Source: Camelimonas lactis (lineage in GTDB: Bacteria; Pseudomonadota; Alphaproteobacteria; Rhizobiales; Beijerinckiaceae). From it: a stretch of DNA of 64,000 nucleotides. The position numbers and the translations under genes were made by a program. A model generated the notes under the pieces. That model worked only from the letters and a program-made list of their open reading frames with translations, did no database searches and was not told the origin of the DNA. Location of the stretch: positions 246,132 to 310,131 of the forward strand of contig NZ_SLWL01000004.1 of NCBI RefSeq assembly GCF_004342915.1, in the 5' to 3' direction. Below are positions 1-9,535 of this stretch, in pieces. Numbering within the stretch: position 1 is the first letter of the stretch; each line of letters starts with the position of its first letter.

Positions 1-77
1 GACAGGCGGGGCATTGACCGGCGGACGGGCTAGGCGTCTGATCGCTGCCGGACAGACGAAGGAACGGGGAAAACGCC

Positions 78-854
78 ATGGATCTGGGCATTGCCGGCCG
101 CAAGGCCATCGTTTGCGCCTCCAGCAAGGGGCTGGGGCGCGCCTGCGCCGAAGCGCTGGCGGCGGCGGGTTGCCATGTGGTGATCAATGGCCGCGACACG
201 GCGACGCTGACGGCCACGGCGGAAGCGATTCGCGCGGCCGGCGGCGCGGCGACGGCGGTGGCGGCGGATGTTTCGACGCCCGAGGGCCAGCAGCGCCTCG
301 TGGCCGCCTGCCCCGACGCCGACATCCTGGTCAACAATAACGCCGGGCCGCCGCCGGCCAGCTACACGACGCTGGATCGGGAGAAGATCCTGCGCGGCGT
401 CACCCAGAACATGGTGACGCCGATCGAACTGGTGCAGGCGCTGGCGCCTGGCATGGCGGAGCGCGGCTTCGGACGCATCGTCAACATTACCTCGGCCTCG
501 GTGCTGACGCCGCTCGAGGGGCTGGACCTGTCGTCCGGCGCGCGCGCCGGCCTCACCGCCTTTCTGGCTGGCGTGGCCCGGCAGCTGGCGCCGCGCGGCG
601 TGACGGTGAACCACATCCTGCCAGGCGCCTTCGCCACCGACCGGCTGACCGGCATCATGCGCGGCGCGGCTGAAGCCGCCGGGCGCGACGCCGCCGCCGT
701 GGCGCGTGAGCGGGCGGCGGCGATTCCCGTTGGCCGCTTTGGCGAGCCCGACGAGTTTGGCAAATTGTGCGCCTTCCTCTGCAGCGCGCACGCTGGCTAC
801 ATCACCGGCCAGAATTTCCTGATCGACGGCGGGGCGTTCCGCGCGGCGTTCTGA
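78..854 (+). CDS. SDR-fold oxidoreductase-like protein with non-canonical active site
   Basis: A 258-aa short-chain dehydrogenase/reductase, FabG-like over its whole length. The cofactor loop reads ASSKGLG (residues 14-20), an NNAG-type motif is present (VNNNAG, 85-90), and the C-terminus has the family ending GQNFLIDGG. The catalytic Tyr-x-x-x-Lys is not there: at the expected place the protein reads SSGARAG, so Tyr is replaced by Ser152 and Lys by Arg156, although the upstream Ser region (ITSAS, about 137-141) is kept. Either it reduces or oxidises its substrate by another mechanism, or it binds nucleotide without SDR catalysis. Soluble, cytoplasmic. The ATG at 78 has a purine-rich GGAACGGGGA stretch just upstream. 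It stands alone; the next gene is a VOC protein 226 bases on. Family assignment is firm, substrate unknown. Confidence 0.85.
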   Translation: MDLGIAGRKAIVCASSKGLGRACAEALAAAGCHVVINGRDTATLTATAEAIRAAGGAATAVAADVSTPEGQQRLVAACPDADILVNNNAGPPPASYTTLDREKILRGVTQNMVTPIELVQALAPGMAERGFGRIVNITSASVLTPLEGLDLSSGARAGLTAFLAGVARQLAPRGVTVNHILPGAFATDRLTGIMRGAAEAAGRDAAAVARERAAAIPVGRFGEPDEFGKLCAFLCSAHAGYITGQNFLIDGGAFRAAF

Positions 855-1080
855 TGGCGTGACGCGGCCGTGGGTCATCCGCGCGGCGCTGCGGCGGGTA
901 GCTGCGCGGGGAACATGCGGGAAACAAGGGCGGCCGGCGCGCGTTGCGTCTGTATTCCGGGGTGGGGGTTGGGGTTGGCGGCTGGTGTTGTCGTCACCCC
1001 GCTCCGGCGCCCCTCAACACCGGCCAGCGCAACAGGCGCTCCAGCGCCGGAGAGGCGCCGTTCCCGCGAAAGGACAAGCG

Positions 1081-1554
1081 ATGCACAAGAACACGATCTG
1101 CCTCTGGTACGACAAGGACGCCGAGGCGGCGGCGCGCTTTTACGCTGCGACCTTTCCCGACAGCGCCGTAACCGCCGTTCACCACGCGCCCAGCGACTAC
1201 CCATCCGGCAAGAAAGGCGATGTGCTGACCGTTGAATTCACCGTCGCCGGCGTCCCCTGTCTGGGGCTCAACGGCGGTCCGGCGTTCAGACACAGCGAAG
1301 CCTTTTCGTTCCAGATCGCCACCGACGATCAGGAGGAAACCGACCGCTACTGGAACGCCATTGTCGCCAATGGCGGCGAGGCAAGCGCCTGTGGCTGGTG
1401 TCGGGACCGGTGGGGCGTCTCGTGGCAGATTACCCCACGGACGCTGAGCGCGGCGCTGGCGGCGGGCGGCGAAGAAGCGCGGCGCGCCTTCGAGGCGATG
1501 ATGAACATGACCAAAATCGACGTGGCGGCGATCGAGGCGGCGCGGCGGGGCTGA
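1081..1554 (+). CDS. VOC family (PhnB-like) protein
   Basis: A 157-aa protein of the vicinal oxygen chelate superfamily, in the PhnB/3-demethylubiquinone-methyltransferase-like subgroup. It starts with [20 protein letters not shown], the typical first beta-alpha unit, and contains the subgroup signatures [32 protein letters not shown] and [15 protein letters not shown]. The start is placed at the ATG at 1081, preceded by an AAAGGACAAGCG ribosome site; the reading frame is open further upstream but that part has no similarity to the family. VOC proteins bind metal or act as resistance or lyase-type proteins, and members of this subgroup mostly lack known substrates. No operon partner is evident. 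Confidence 0.85.
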   Translation: MHKNTICLWYDKDAEAAARFYAATFPDSAVTAVHHAPSDYPSGKKGDVLTVEFTVAGVPCLGLNGGPAFRHSEAFSFQIATDDQEETDRYWNAIVANGGEASACGWCRDRWGVSWQITPRTLSAALAAGGEEARRAFEAMMNMTKIDVAAIEAARRG

Positions 1555-1647
1555 CGCCCGGCCCGCGCCCGGATTTGCGGTTTTGCCATTGGGCGGGCAA
1601 AAAGCGGGGCGCCGTTACATGCGGGATTGTTTTGCCGGGAGTTCACC

Positions 1648-2460
1648 TTGACCGCCATCGCCGTCACCATTGCAGGATCGGATTCAGGCGGCGGCGCCGG
1701 AATCCAGGCGGACCTGAAGACGTTTTCCGCGCTCGGCGTCTATGGCGCCAGCGTCATCACCGCCCTCACCGCCCAGAACACCCTGGGCGTGCAGGGCGTA
1801 TGCGATACGCCGCCGGACTTCGTGACCGCCCAGATCGATTCGGTGTTCAGCGATCTGCCGGTCAATGCGGTGAAAATCGGCATGCTGTCCAACTCCGGAA
1901 CCATCCGCGCCGTGGCCGATGGCCTGCGTCGCCATGCGCCGCAGCACGGCATGCGGCCGGTGGTGCTCGACCCGGTGATGGTGGCGACCAGCGGCGACCG
2001 GTTGATCAGCGAAGACGCGGTGGCGACCCTGCGGCAGGAGCTGCTGCCGCTCGCCACCCTGCTCACCCCCAACATGCCCGAGGCCGCCGCTTTGCTCGGC
2101 GAAGCCGTCGCCGCCAGCGATGCGGAGCTGGAGCAGCAGGGCGCGCGCCTGCTGGCGCTGGGGCCGCGCGCGGTGCTGGTGAAGGGCGGACACGGCGCCG
2201 GGCCGGAAAGCACCGACGTGCTGGTGACCGCGCACGGCGTCCGGCGTTTCAGCGCGACGCGCATCCACACCCGCAACACCCACGGCACCGGCTGCACCCT
2301 GTCATCGGCCATCGCCGCGCTGTTGGCGAAAGGCGCGACGCTGGAGGCGGCGGTGGCGGGCGGCAAGGCTTATCTGACCGAAGCGCTGGCGGCCGCTGAC
2401 CAGTTGCAGATCGGCGGCGGCCACGGACCGGTGCACCATTTTGCTGGCGTCTGGCGTTGA
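1648..2460 (+). CDS. thiD: Hydroxymethylpyrimidine / phosphomethylpyrimidine kinase
   Basis: ThiD carries out two successive ATP-dependent phosphorylations of the thiamine pyrimidine moiety (HMP to HMP-P to HMP-PP). The N-terminus [20 protein letters not shown] is diagnostic. The ribokinase-fold features [10 protein letters not shown] and the anion-hole region [15 protein letters not shown] near the C-terminus are intact, and the length (270 aa) fits the family. The start is taken as TTG at 1648, because CGGGAG lies six bases upstream; another TTG at 1627 lacks such a site. No thiamine (TPP) riboswitch is recognisable in the 93 bases before it, and no other thiamine genes are adjacent. Confidence 0.93.
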   Translation: MTAIAVTIAGSDSGGGAGIQADLKTFSALGVYGASVITALTAQNTLGVQGVCDTPPDFVTAQIDSVFSDLPVNAVKIGMLSNSGTIRAVADGLRRHAPQHGMRPVVLDPVMVATSGDRLISEDAVATLRQELLPLATLLTPNMPEAAALLGEAVAASDAELEQQGARLLALGPRAVLVKGGHGAGPESTDVLVTAHGVRRFSATRIHTRNTHGTGCTLSSAIAALLAKGATLEAAVAGGKAYLTEALAAADQLQIGGGHGPVHHFAGVWR

Positions 2461-2534
2461 GAGACGCGCCCCTGGGGCTGGAGCGCTGGGGGGTGTGAAA
2501 AGCCGCCCGGTCGCAACCCGTAACCCTTAAAAGG

Positions 2535-2560
2535 GTGGACGCCCGCAGGCGCGGGCATGG
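2535..2560. repeat. REP-like palindrome, copy 1
   Basis: A GC-rich palindrome (arms GCCCGC / GCGGGC) in the 237-base gap between thiD and the cytochrome genes, which otherwise holds nothing recognisable. Read on the minus strand, ATGCCCGCGCCTG is shared with the copies at 35301-35332 and 60734-60764. All three lie between genes, as expected for dispersed repetitive extragenic palindromes. Confidence 0.6.
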
Positions 2561-2697
2561 CGCGCCTGAACGGCGCATGCCGACGCCTTGATCCGCGGCC
2601 GGCCCGGGCGCTGATCAGGACATGAATCTGGGCATGAATCTGGACATGGAGCGCGGCGGCGAGAGCGAAACCATTCCCCAGAAAGCAGCCCGCTTTC

Positions 2698-3474
2698 TCA
2701 GAGCTTGCCGCCGCCGAGGAACAGACCGCCGAAGACGACGATGAGCGCCGCCGCGAGGCAGAGAATGGCGCGGAGGGTCAGGGCGCGGGCAGGAATTCGC
2801 GCCGCGACATGGGATTGCCCGGCGACATCGTCGGCGTAATCGCCGGCGGGTTTGACGCCGGTAACCATGGCCGTCACCAGGCGGTCGCGCCGGACGAACT
2901 GGTAGAACAGATTGACCAGCACGTGGATGGCAATGAACGCCAGCAGAATATTGGCGCCCCGATGGTGCCAGCGTTGCAGCCCGGCCTTCCATGCCGGCGA
3001 CTCCTCCAGCATGTCGAAATGACCGAACGGCCCGCCAAAAATGCCATTGGAGTCAGCCGTGAACAGGCCCGACAGGGCTTGGGCCGCCAACAACAGGAGC
3101 AGCGCCGACACCATGAGGGCGCCGAACGGATTGTGCCCCAGAAACTTCGGCGCCCGGCCACGGGCGAGTTGCCCGGCATAACGCAGGATGGCGCCCGGCG
3201 ACGGGATAAAGCTGGCGAAGCGCGCGGTGGCGCTGCCGGCGAAGCCCCACAGCAGCCGGAAAACCAGCAGGACCAGTATGCCGTAACCGCACCAACGGTG
3301 CCAGCGCATGGTCGGGTCCGCCGATGGGCTCATCTGCCACTGGGTGTAATAGGCGCCGCACACCAGCGCCAGCTGCGCCCAGTGATAGAGCCGGATCGGC
3401 GCATCCCAGACGGCAATCCGGGAAGCCTGCGCCGCCGCCTCCCCGCCGCTGGCGGGCGCTGTCCCACCTGTCAT
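2698..3474 (-). CDS. Cytochrome b561-type (HydC/cytochrome b) membrane protein
   Basis: A 258-aa integral membrane di-haem cytochrome b of the bacterial cytochrome b561/thiosulfate- or Ni-hydrogenase cytochrome b family. It opens with the family hallmark VWDAPIRLYHWAQLALV (first haem histidine). It continues with further hydrophobic helices carrying histidines (MRWHRWCGYGILVLLVFRLLWGF, LQRWHHRGANILLAFIAIHVLVNLFY) and ends with a C-terminal hydrophobic anchor. The ATG at 3474 was chosen because family similarity begins about 25 residues later and it lies 7 bases behind the stop of the cytochrome c' gene, giving a two-gene operon. It probably passes electrons between the quinone pool and the periplasmic cytochrome encoded upstream. 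Confidence 0.9.
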   Translation of the reverse strand: MTGGTAPASGGEAAAQASRIAVWDAPIRLYHWAQLALVCGAYYTQWQMSPSADPTMRWHRWCGYGILVLLVFRLLWGFAGSATARFASFIPSPGAILRYAGQLARGRAPKFLGHNPFGALMVSALLLLLAAQALSGLFTADSNGIFGGPFGHFDMLEESPAWKAGLQRWHHRGANILLAFIAIHVLVNLFYQFVRRDRLVTAMVTGVKPAGDYADDVAGQSHVAARIPARALTLRAILCLAAALIVVFGGLFLGGGKL

Positions 3475-3481
3475 CGCCGCC

Positions 3482-3946
3482 TCAGGTCGGTTTGCGATAA
3501 ATCTTGTGGCAGGCGCCGCAATTTCCCAGCACCCTGGGCATGGCGGCGCGGAAGCTGTCCATATCCTTGATGGAGACGATGGCGGCGGCGGCGTCCTTGC
3601 CCAACGTGTCGAACCGGCCGGTGAAATCGGCCTTGTCTTCCCAGACCTTCGGCAGGGCGCCCGTATCGCCGGCCTTCGACGTCTCGGGGAACAGGCCGCC
3701 CAGCTTCGCAGAATTGGCGGCGACGACGGCAAGCCCTTCCTTCACCCTGGCCAGATCCAGCGGCGTTTCACCCTTCAGCATCTGCCCTGGAGCCTTCAGC
3801 GCGCCGGCCATCTGCTTGAACAGCGCCTTGCGGGCGGCGACGGGATCTTCCTGGGCGACGACCGCAGTGGCCCCCGCGCCAAGCAGCATGGCGAGGGCAA
3901 GACCGCAGAGCATGCGTTTACCAGACAGGATATGTGTTTTCGTCAT
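3482..3946 (-). CDS. Cytochrome c' / c556 family periplasmic protein
   Basis: A 154-aa protein with a signal peptide (residues 1-31, cleavage near VVAQ). The mature four-helix domain has the single haem-binding CGACH motif (Cys143, Cys146, His147) close to the C-terminus, which is the layout of cytochrome c'. The nearby MPRVLGNCGACHKIYRK is typical. It is transcribed ahead of the cytochrome b561-type gene with a 7-base gap. The pair is common in Alphaproteobacteria and is thought to act in periplasmic electron transfer or in gas (NO) binding; the sequence does not decide between these. Confidence 0.93.
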   Translation of the reverse strand: MTKTHILSGKRMLCGLALAMLLGAGATAVVAQEDPVAARKALFKQMAGALKAPGQMLKGETPLDLARVKEGLAVVAANSAKLGGLFPETSKAGDTGALPKVWEDKADFTGRFDTLGKDAAAAIVSIKDMDSFRAAMPRVLGNCGACHKIYRKPT

Positions 3947-4116
3947 CTACTGTCGCCTTCCCGTATGAACCAGGACTATGCCCGACGGCGGCAATGCCCG
4001 CATTCCCCAACAGGCTATAATCATTCCAATTCGATACCGGGACCTGGACGGCGTCAAGACGAACGCCGCCGCTTTTAACAGGCGGCGGCGTGAAATTCAT
4101 GGACAACGCAGGTGCT

Positions 4117-7100
4117 TCAGTGAACGGGCGGCGGCGCCGGCCGTCGCCTGAACAGCCCCGCCAGCCTGTCCGACAACTTACGGATCACCACGTAAAACAC
4201 CGGCGTGAGGAAGAGGCCGAAGAAGGTGACGCCGATCATGCCGAAGAACACCGCCGTGCCGAGCGCCTGACGCATCTCCGCGCCAGGGCCACGCGCCACC
4301 ACCAGCGGCGCCACGCCGAGGATGAAGGCGAAGGAGGTCATCAGGATCGGACGCAGGCGCAACCGCACGGCTTCAACCACGGCGTCGACGATGCCCTTGC
4401 CCTCATCCTCAAGTTGTCGCGCGAACTCCACGATCAGGATGGCGTTCTTGGCGGCAAGGCCAATGAGCACCACCAGACCGATCTGGGTCAGGATATTGTT
4501 GTCCATGCCGCGCAACACGACGCCAGTGAGCGCCGCCAGCACGGCCAGCGGCACGATCAGGATGATCGCCAGCGGCAACGACCAGCTTTCATACTGGGCG
4601 GCCAGCACCAGGAAGACGAACAGCACCGACAGGGCGAAGATGTAGACGGCCGTGTTGCCCGCCAGTTTTTCCTGGTAGGCCAGGTCCGTCCACTCATAAC
4701 CCAGATCGGACGGCAGCGTCTGGGCCGCGACCTTTTCCATGGCGTTGAGGCCGACGCCCGAGGCAATGTTGGGCGGGGTTTCGCCCTGCACCGGGATTGA
4801 CGTGTACATATTATAGCGCTGCACCAGGTCCGGGCCGGCGACATCGCGGATGCTCACCAGGGAGCCAAGCGGCACCTGGGCGCCGTCCGCCGTCCGCACG
4901 TTCAGGCGCAGGATGCGCTCGCGCTCGGCGCGGAAGCGCGCGTCAGCCTGGGCGCGCACCTGATACACGCGCTCGAAGGCATTGAAGTCGTTGACGTAGG
5001 CGCCGCCCAGATTCACCTGCAGGGTCGCGAACACGTTCGACAGCGGCACGTTGAGCATGCGCGCCCTGGCGCGGTCGATATCCAGATAGATCTGCGGCGT
5101 GTTGATGCCGAAGGTCGTGTAGACGCGCGCCAGGTCCGGGTTTTTGTTGGCCTCGGCGATCATGCCCCGCGTCGCCGCCAGCAGGGATTCCAGACCGGCG
5201 CCGGAGCGGTCCTGCACCATCATCTTGAAGCCGCCCGAAGTGCCGAGGCCGCGCACGGGCGGCGGCGGCACGGCGATCGTGAACGCCTCCTGGATGACGC
5301 CGAGCCGTTTGATGACCTCGCCGGCGATCTCGAAGTCCTTCATGCCAGGGCCGGTGCGTTCATCGAACGGTTTGAGCGGCGCGAACATGATGCCCTGGCT
5401 TGACGAGGGGGTGAACGTCGAACCGGAAATGCCAACGATGCCAATGGCGTCGGCGACGCCGGGCGTATCCTTGACGATTTCCGACGCCCGCCGCATCACC
5501 GCGTCGGTGCGGGTGAGCGAGGCGCCGTCCGGCAATTGCACGATGGCGATCAGATAACCCTGGTCCTGACGCGGGATGAAGCCGGTCGGCACCTTGTTGC
5601 CCAGATAGCCGGCGCCGAACAGCAGGCCGCAATAAACCACCAGCGCGCCGATCAGCGGGATCTTGTGGGCGACAATGCCGCGCACGGTGCGGGCGTAACC
5701 CGACGACGTGCTGTCGAACCCCCGGTTGAAGCCGTTGGCGAAACCGCGACCGACCCGGGCGAATATATTGCGCGGCGGCGCGTGGCCGGCTTCGTGCCCC
5801 TTCAGGAACAGCGCGCACAGGGCCGGCGAAAGCGTCAGCGAGTTGAAGGCGGAAATAATCGTCGCCACGGCGATGGTCAGGGCGAACTGCCGGTAGAACT
5901 GGCCGGTGATGCCGGAGATGAAGGCCGTCGGCACGAACACCGCCGACAGCACGAGGGCGATGGCGATCAGCGCGCCGCCGACCTCGTCCATGGTGCGGTG
6001 CGCCGCCTCGCTGGGCGAATAGCCGTCGGCGATGTTGCGCTCCACGTTCTCCACCACGACGATGGCGTCGTCGACGACGATGCCGATGGCGAGGACCAGG
6101 CCAAACAGCGTCAGATTGTTGAGCGAGAAGCCGAATGCGGCCATCGCCGCGAACGTGCCGATCAGCGAGACGGGAATGGCGATGACCGGAATGAGCGCCG
6201 TGCGCCAGGATTGCAGGAACACCAGCACGACGATGACGACCAGGATGATCGCCTCGAACAGGGTCTTGTAAACCTCATGCACCGATTCAGAGATGAAGAT
6301 CGTCGGGTTGTAGGCGATGCGATAATCGAGGCCGACGGGGAAGGATTTCTTCAGCTCCTCCATCTTGGCCTGCACGGCGGCGGAGGCCTGAAGCGCATTG
6401 GTGCCAGGGCGCTGATAGACGCCAATGCCAATGGCCGGCTTGCCGTTCAGGTAGGAGTTGCTGGTGTAGTCGCGACCCGCAAGCTCAATGCGCGACACAT
6501 CCTTCAGGAACACCAGGCGTCCGCCGGCGCCTGACTTGATGATGATGTTCTCGAACTGCCTGACGTCCTGGAAGCGGCCCTGGGCCTGCACCGTCAGCTG
6601 GAACGCCGAGCCCTCCGGCACTGGCGGGCCGCCAAGGGCGCCGCCGGCGATCTGCACATTCTGCTCCTGCAAGGCGGACACCACGTCCGTGGTGGTGAGG
6701 CCATAGAACGTGAGCCGGTCAGGATTCAGCCAGACGCGCAGCGAATACTCACGTACGCCGAACAGCGTGATGTCGCCGACGCCCTCGAGGCGCAGCAGCT
6801 GGTCGCGGACCCGGATCAGCGAATAGTTGGAGATGTACAGATCGTCGAAGCTGGCGTCCGGCGAGAACATGTGCACGACCATCATCAGGTCGGGCGAACT
6901 CTTGCGGGTGGTGACGCCGAGGTTGCGCACCTCCACCGGCAGGCGCGGCAACGCCACGGCGACGCGGTTCTGCACCAGCACGTTGGCGGTGTCGAGGTCA
7001 GTGCCGAGCTTGAAGGTGATCGTCAGCTGCATCGAGCCATCGCTCGACGAGTTCGAGGTCATGTACAGCATGTCCTCGACGCCGTTGATCTCCTGCTCGA

Positions 7101-7299
7101 TCGGCGTGGCCACGGTCGCCGCCACCGTCTGGGCGTTGGCGCCCGGGTAGGACGCGCGCACCACGATGGTTGGCGGCGCGATCTCCGGGTACTGCGCCAC
7201 GGGCAGCGCCAGATAGGAAATGTAGCCGACCAGGACCACGACGATCGACAGCACCGAGGCGAAGATGGGTCTGTCAACGAAGAAGTGAGCGAACTTCAT
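4117..7299 (-). CDS. RND multidrug efflux permease (HAE1 family, AcrB-like)
   Basis: A 1060-aa inner-membrane transporter, the pumping subunit of a tripartite drug-efflux system driven by the proton gradient. It starts MKFAHFFVDRPIFASVLSIV, the standard HAE1 N-terminus. It contains the proton-relay segment GIVVDDAIVVVENVER in TM4, the second-half repeat (GLAAKNAILIVEFA) and the C-terminal RPILMTSFAFILGV motif. Length matches AcrB/MexB. The ATG at 7299 lies 7 bases after the stop of the adaptor gene, so the two are co-transcribed. No outer-membrane channel gene follows, so a TolC-type partner must be encoded elsewhere. No local regulator gene is visible. Confidence 0.95.
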   Translation of the reverse strand: MKFAHFFVDRPIFASVLSIVVVLVGYISYLALPVAQYPEIAPPTIVVRASYPGANAQTVAATVATPIEQEINGVEDMLYMTSNSSSDGSMQLTITFKLGTDLDTANVLVQNRVAVALPRLPVEVRNLGVTTRKSSPDLMMVVHMFSPDASFDDLYISNYSLIRVRDQLLRLEGVGDITLFGVREYSLRVWLNPDRLTFYGLTTTDVVSALQEQNVQIAGGALGGPPVPEGSAFQLTVQAQGRFQDVRQFENIIIKSGAGGRLVFLKDVSRIELAGRDYTSNSYLNGKPAIGIGVYQRPGTNALQASAAVQAKMEELKKSFPVGLDYRIAYNPTIFISESVHEVYKTLFEAIILVVIVVLVFLQSWRTALIPVIAIPVSLIGTFAAMAAFGFSLNNLTLFGLVLAIGIVVDDAIVVVENVERNIADGYSPSEAAHRTMDEVGGALIAIALVLSAVFVPTAFISGITGQFYRQFALTIAVATIISAFNSLTLSPALCALFLKGHEAGHAPPRNIFARVGRGFANGFNRGFDSTSSGYARTVRGIVAHKIPLIGALVVYCGLLFGAGYLGNKVPTGFIPRQDQGYLIAIVQLPDGASLTRTDAVMRRASEIVKDTPGVADAIGIVGISGSTFTPSSSQGIMFAPLKPFDERTGPGMKDFEIAGEVIKRLGVIQEAFTIAVPPPPVRGLGTSGGFKMMVQDRSGAGLESLLAATRGMIAEANKNPDLARVYTTFGINTPQIYLDIDRARARMLNVPLSNVFATLQVNLGGAYVNDFNAFERVYQVRAQADARFRAERERILRLNVRTADGAQVPLGSLVSIRDVAGPDLVQRYNMYTSIPVQGETPPNIASGVGLNAMEKVAAQTLPSDLGYEWTDLAYQEKLAGNTAVYIFALSVLFVFLVLAAQYESWSLPLAIILIVPLAVLAALTGVVLRGMDNNILTQIGLVVLIGLAAKNAILIVEFARQLEDEGKGIVDAVVEAVRLRLRPILMTSFAFILGVAPLVVARGPGAEMRQALGTAVFFGMIGVTFFGLFLTPVFYVVIRKLSDRLAGLFRRRPAPPPVH

Positions 7300-7306
7300 G
7301 ATCAGA

Positions 7307-8584
7307 TCACTTCTTCTCGGGCGTCTTGTTGTCGGGCGCCTTGTTCGCAGGCGCCCCGGCGTCAGGCGCCTTGCCTGCTCCCGGGGCTTTCGGGCCGGAT
7401 TTCGCCGCATCCGGCGCCGGCGCGGCGCTGGCGGAGCCGGGACCGGCTGCCTTTGGCGGCAACTCCACCACCTTCGCGGCCAGTTTCAGGCCCGGCCGCA
7501 CGCGGATCATGCCATTGATGACAATGAGTTCGTCGCCTTTCAGGCCTGAGCGGATCAGCCGGTAACCGTCGATGTGCGGGCCAGGCCGGACGACCTGGGC
7601 GCGGGCGACGCCGCCCTCGTCCACCACCCAGACGAAGCGGCGGTTCTGATCGGTCATGACGGCGACGTCGGGAATCAGGACGCCCTTGTAGGAGGGCGAG
7701 GCGGGTATGCGGATCCGCCCGAACATGCCGGCCTTCAGGAGGCCGCCCGGGTTGGGCAGCACGGCGCGGGCGCGCAGGGTGCCGGTGCCTGGATCAAGCC
7801 TGTTGCTCAGGAAGTCGAGCTTGCCACGCAGCGACGGCTCCTCCTCATCGGACAGCGCAACCATAACGTCCGTGCCCGGTTTCTCACCGCCCGGCTGCAA
7901 CAGGCGCGTATAGGCGAGCAGCGAACGCTCATCGATATCGAAGTAGAAATAAATCGGGTCGACCGAGACGATGTTGGTCAGCAAGGTGGTGTTGGCGACG
8001 ACAAGGTTGCCCTCGGTCAACTCCCTGCGGCCGATGCGGCCGCTGATCGGCGCGCGGATCTCGGTGAAGCTGAGGTTGAGACGCGCCGCCTCCAGATTGG
8101 CCTCGGCGCCCGCCACATCGGCCTGGGCCACCTGCGCCGTCTGACGGCGGGTCTCCAGCACCTGTTCGGAGATATTGCCCGATTTGCTGAGGCTGCGGGC
8201 GCGATCCAGGTCGCCAACGGCGAAATCCACGCGGGCCTTCGCCGATTTGACGGCCGCCAGCGCCTGGTCCACCGCCGCCTGGTATGGCCGGCGGTCAATA
8301 ACGAACAGCAGATCGCCCTGCTTGACCATGCCGCCTTCGCGGAAGAGGACCGATTCCAGCACGCCGGAGACGCGGGCGCGCACCTCGACCGCCTCCACCG
8401 CCTCAAACCGGCCGGTGAAATCATCGTGCTCGACCACTGGCCGCACCACGGGATGCGCGGCCGTGACCTGGGGCGGGGGGGGCGCGGCCGCCTTGCCGCC
8501 GGAATTGTCGCCACATCCCGCCAGGGCGAACGCGGCGCCGAACACGGTCAGAAGGCTGAGAAGCGGGAGACGCTTGCTGTTCAT
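7307..8584 (-). CDS. RND efflux periplasmic adaptor lipoprotein (MFP/HlyD family)
   Basis: A 425-aa membrane-fusion protein that links the RND permease to an outer-membrane channel. The N-terminus is a lipoprotein signal with lipobox LAGC (Cys24). Barrel-sandwich (EVRARVSGVLESVLFREGGMVKQGDLLFVID), alpha-hairpin and beta-barrel (TEIRAPISGRIGRRELTEGNLV) segments follow in the normal order. Residues after about 375 form an unusual Pro/Ala/Lys-rich tail ending in NKTPEKK, beyond the end of typical AcrA homologues. First gene of the two-gene efflux operon. The start at 8584 is set by the signal peptide; upstream sequence in frame is not family-like. Confidence 0.93.
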   Translation of the reverse strand: MNSKRLPLLSLLTVFGAAFALAGCGDNSGGKAAAPPPPQVTAAHPVVRPVVEHDDFTGRFEAVEAVEVRARVSGVLESVLFREGGMVKQGDLLFVIDRRPYQAAVDQALAAVKSAKARVDFAVGDLDRARSLSKSGNISEQVLETRRQTAQVAQADVAGAEANLEAARLNLSFTEIRAPISGRIGRRELTEGNLVVANTTLLTNIVSVDPIYFYFDIDERSLLAYTRLLQPGGEKPGTDVMVALSDEEEPSLRGKLDFLSNRLDPGTGTLRARAVLPNPGGLLKAGMFGRIRIPASPSYKGVLIPDVAVMTDQNRRFVWVVDEGGVARAQVVRPGPHIDGYRLIRSGLKGDELIVINGMIRVRPGLKLAAKVVELPPKAAGPGSASAAPAPDAAKSGPKAPGAGKAPDAGAPANKAPDNKTPEKK

Positions 8585-8714
8585 GATAAGATGACCGGAA
8601 TAATGCAGGAGGCGGCGCGGCGGGATCCGACCTGCCAGACCAGCGCCCCGCCCTGTTTTCTCTGGTTTGGCTGACGCGCAGCGACTGGCCCGGCGGCGTG
8701 GCCGCCAGCAGCGG

Positions 8715-9047
8715 TCAGTCCTGCGCGACGGGTTCGCCGGCCCCGACCCAGTCGAGGATGCCGCCCGCATAATGTTCGCGCCACGGCAGGCCGGCGGCGG
8801 CGGCGTGCGCGATCGCCGTTTGCGAGCGCTTGCCGGAACGGCAGGAGAACACCAGCCGCCTGCCCTGCGGATCCGGCAGATCATCAGCCACGAATGTGGA
8901 CAGCGGGAACAGCACCGCGCCGGGAATATGCCCCGCTTCGAATTCATCCGGCTCGCGCACGTCAACCAGCAGAATGCTGCCATCGGCCAGGCCGCGCTTG
9001 ACGGTCTCGCGATCGAGATGAACGACTTCAGGCGTAGTCGCCGACAT
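8715..9047 (-). CDS. Single-domain rhodanese-like sulfurtransferase
   Basis: A 110-aa cytoplasmic protein made of one rhodanese domain. It has the conserved DVREPDEFEAGHIPGA segment (29-44) and the active-site loop CRSGKRS with the persulfide-forming Cys69. The C-terminal helix GGILDWVGAGEPV is standard. The ATG at 9047 is preceded by GGGGAGTT at a good distance. Single-domain rhodaneses carry sulfane sulfur to diverse acceptors; which acceptor is not evident. It lies 130 bases upstream of the efflux operon on the same strand but is probably separate. Confidence 0.92.
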   Translation of the reverse strand: MSATTPEVVHLDRETVKRGLADGSILLVDVREPDEFEAGHIPGAVLFPLSTFVADDLPDPQGRRLVFSCRSGKRSQTAIAHAAAAGLPWREHYAGGILDWVGAGEPVAQD

Positions 9048-9535
9048 GACTGAACTCCCCTGCCGCGCACGACGCGGCGCATCTGGAAAAGCGAAACCCG
9101 GCCCGACGGCCTGTCGAGGGTCCGCTGTATTTTTATGGGCCAACGCGCGGGGGCGACAAATGCGGGCAGTATTTCACGCCAGACAAACGTGCATTGCCCC
9201 CTGCGTCAGGCAAGGGGCAACTTTGCTATGAGCGGGGGCGACGCTCAAGCACGAAAACCACGCATTCCACGAAACTGGAGTATGCAGCCCATGCGTCAGG
9301 CGCAGGCGCCGCCGATGGCGACGCCCCTGAATGATGGTTGTTTTTGAGGCCGCGGCGGGCCGCCGCGACGCCGTTTCATCGTCCGCGCAGCAGACGCCGG
9401 CGGGGGTGCTCTGGCGACCGGACGCCATGCCCACCGGGAACAGGACCCCGCAGACGGCTGGCGATCAATTGATGCGGGCCGCCATATGCTGGTCCTGAAA
9501 GCCGGGCGGGGGGAGCCCAGTCCGGCCAGCGCCAA
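9048..9535. other. Gene-poor intergenic region
   Basis: 488 bases with no convincing gene. Short open frames on both strands (for example 9296-9535 minus) show no recognisable domain, no good ribosome site and arginine/proline-rich composition expected from high-GC noise. It presumably holds the rhodanese promoter and the 3' end of the BON-LysM transcript. No structured RNA was recognised. Confidence 0.5.

Noticed and set aside
1555..1647. Possible TPP riboswitch before thiD
   Set aside because: The gap is only 93 bases and the conserved CTGAGA/ACCTGATCTGG-type cores are absent. A small TTTTGCC/GGCAAAA repeat is present but has no T-run after it.
9296..9535. 79-codon minus-strand frame near the BON-LysM gene
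   Set aside because: Arg/Pro/Ser-rich composition, no ribosome site and no recognisable domain; typical high-GC noise.
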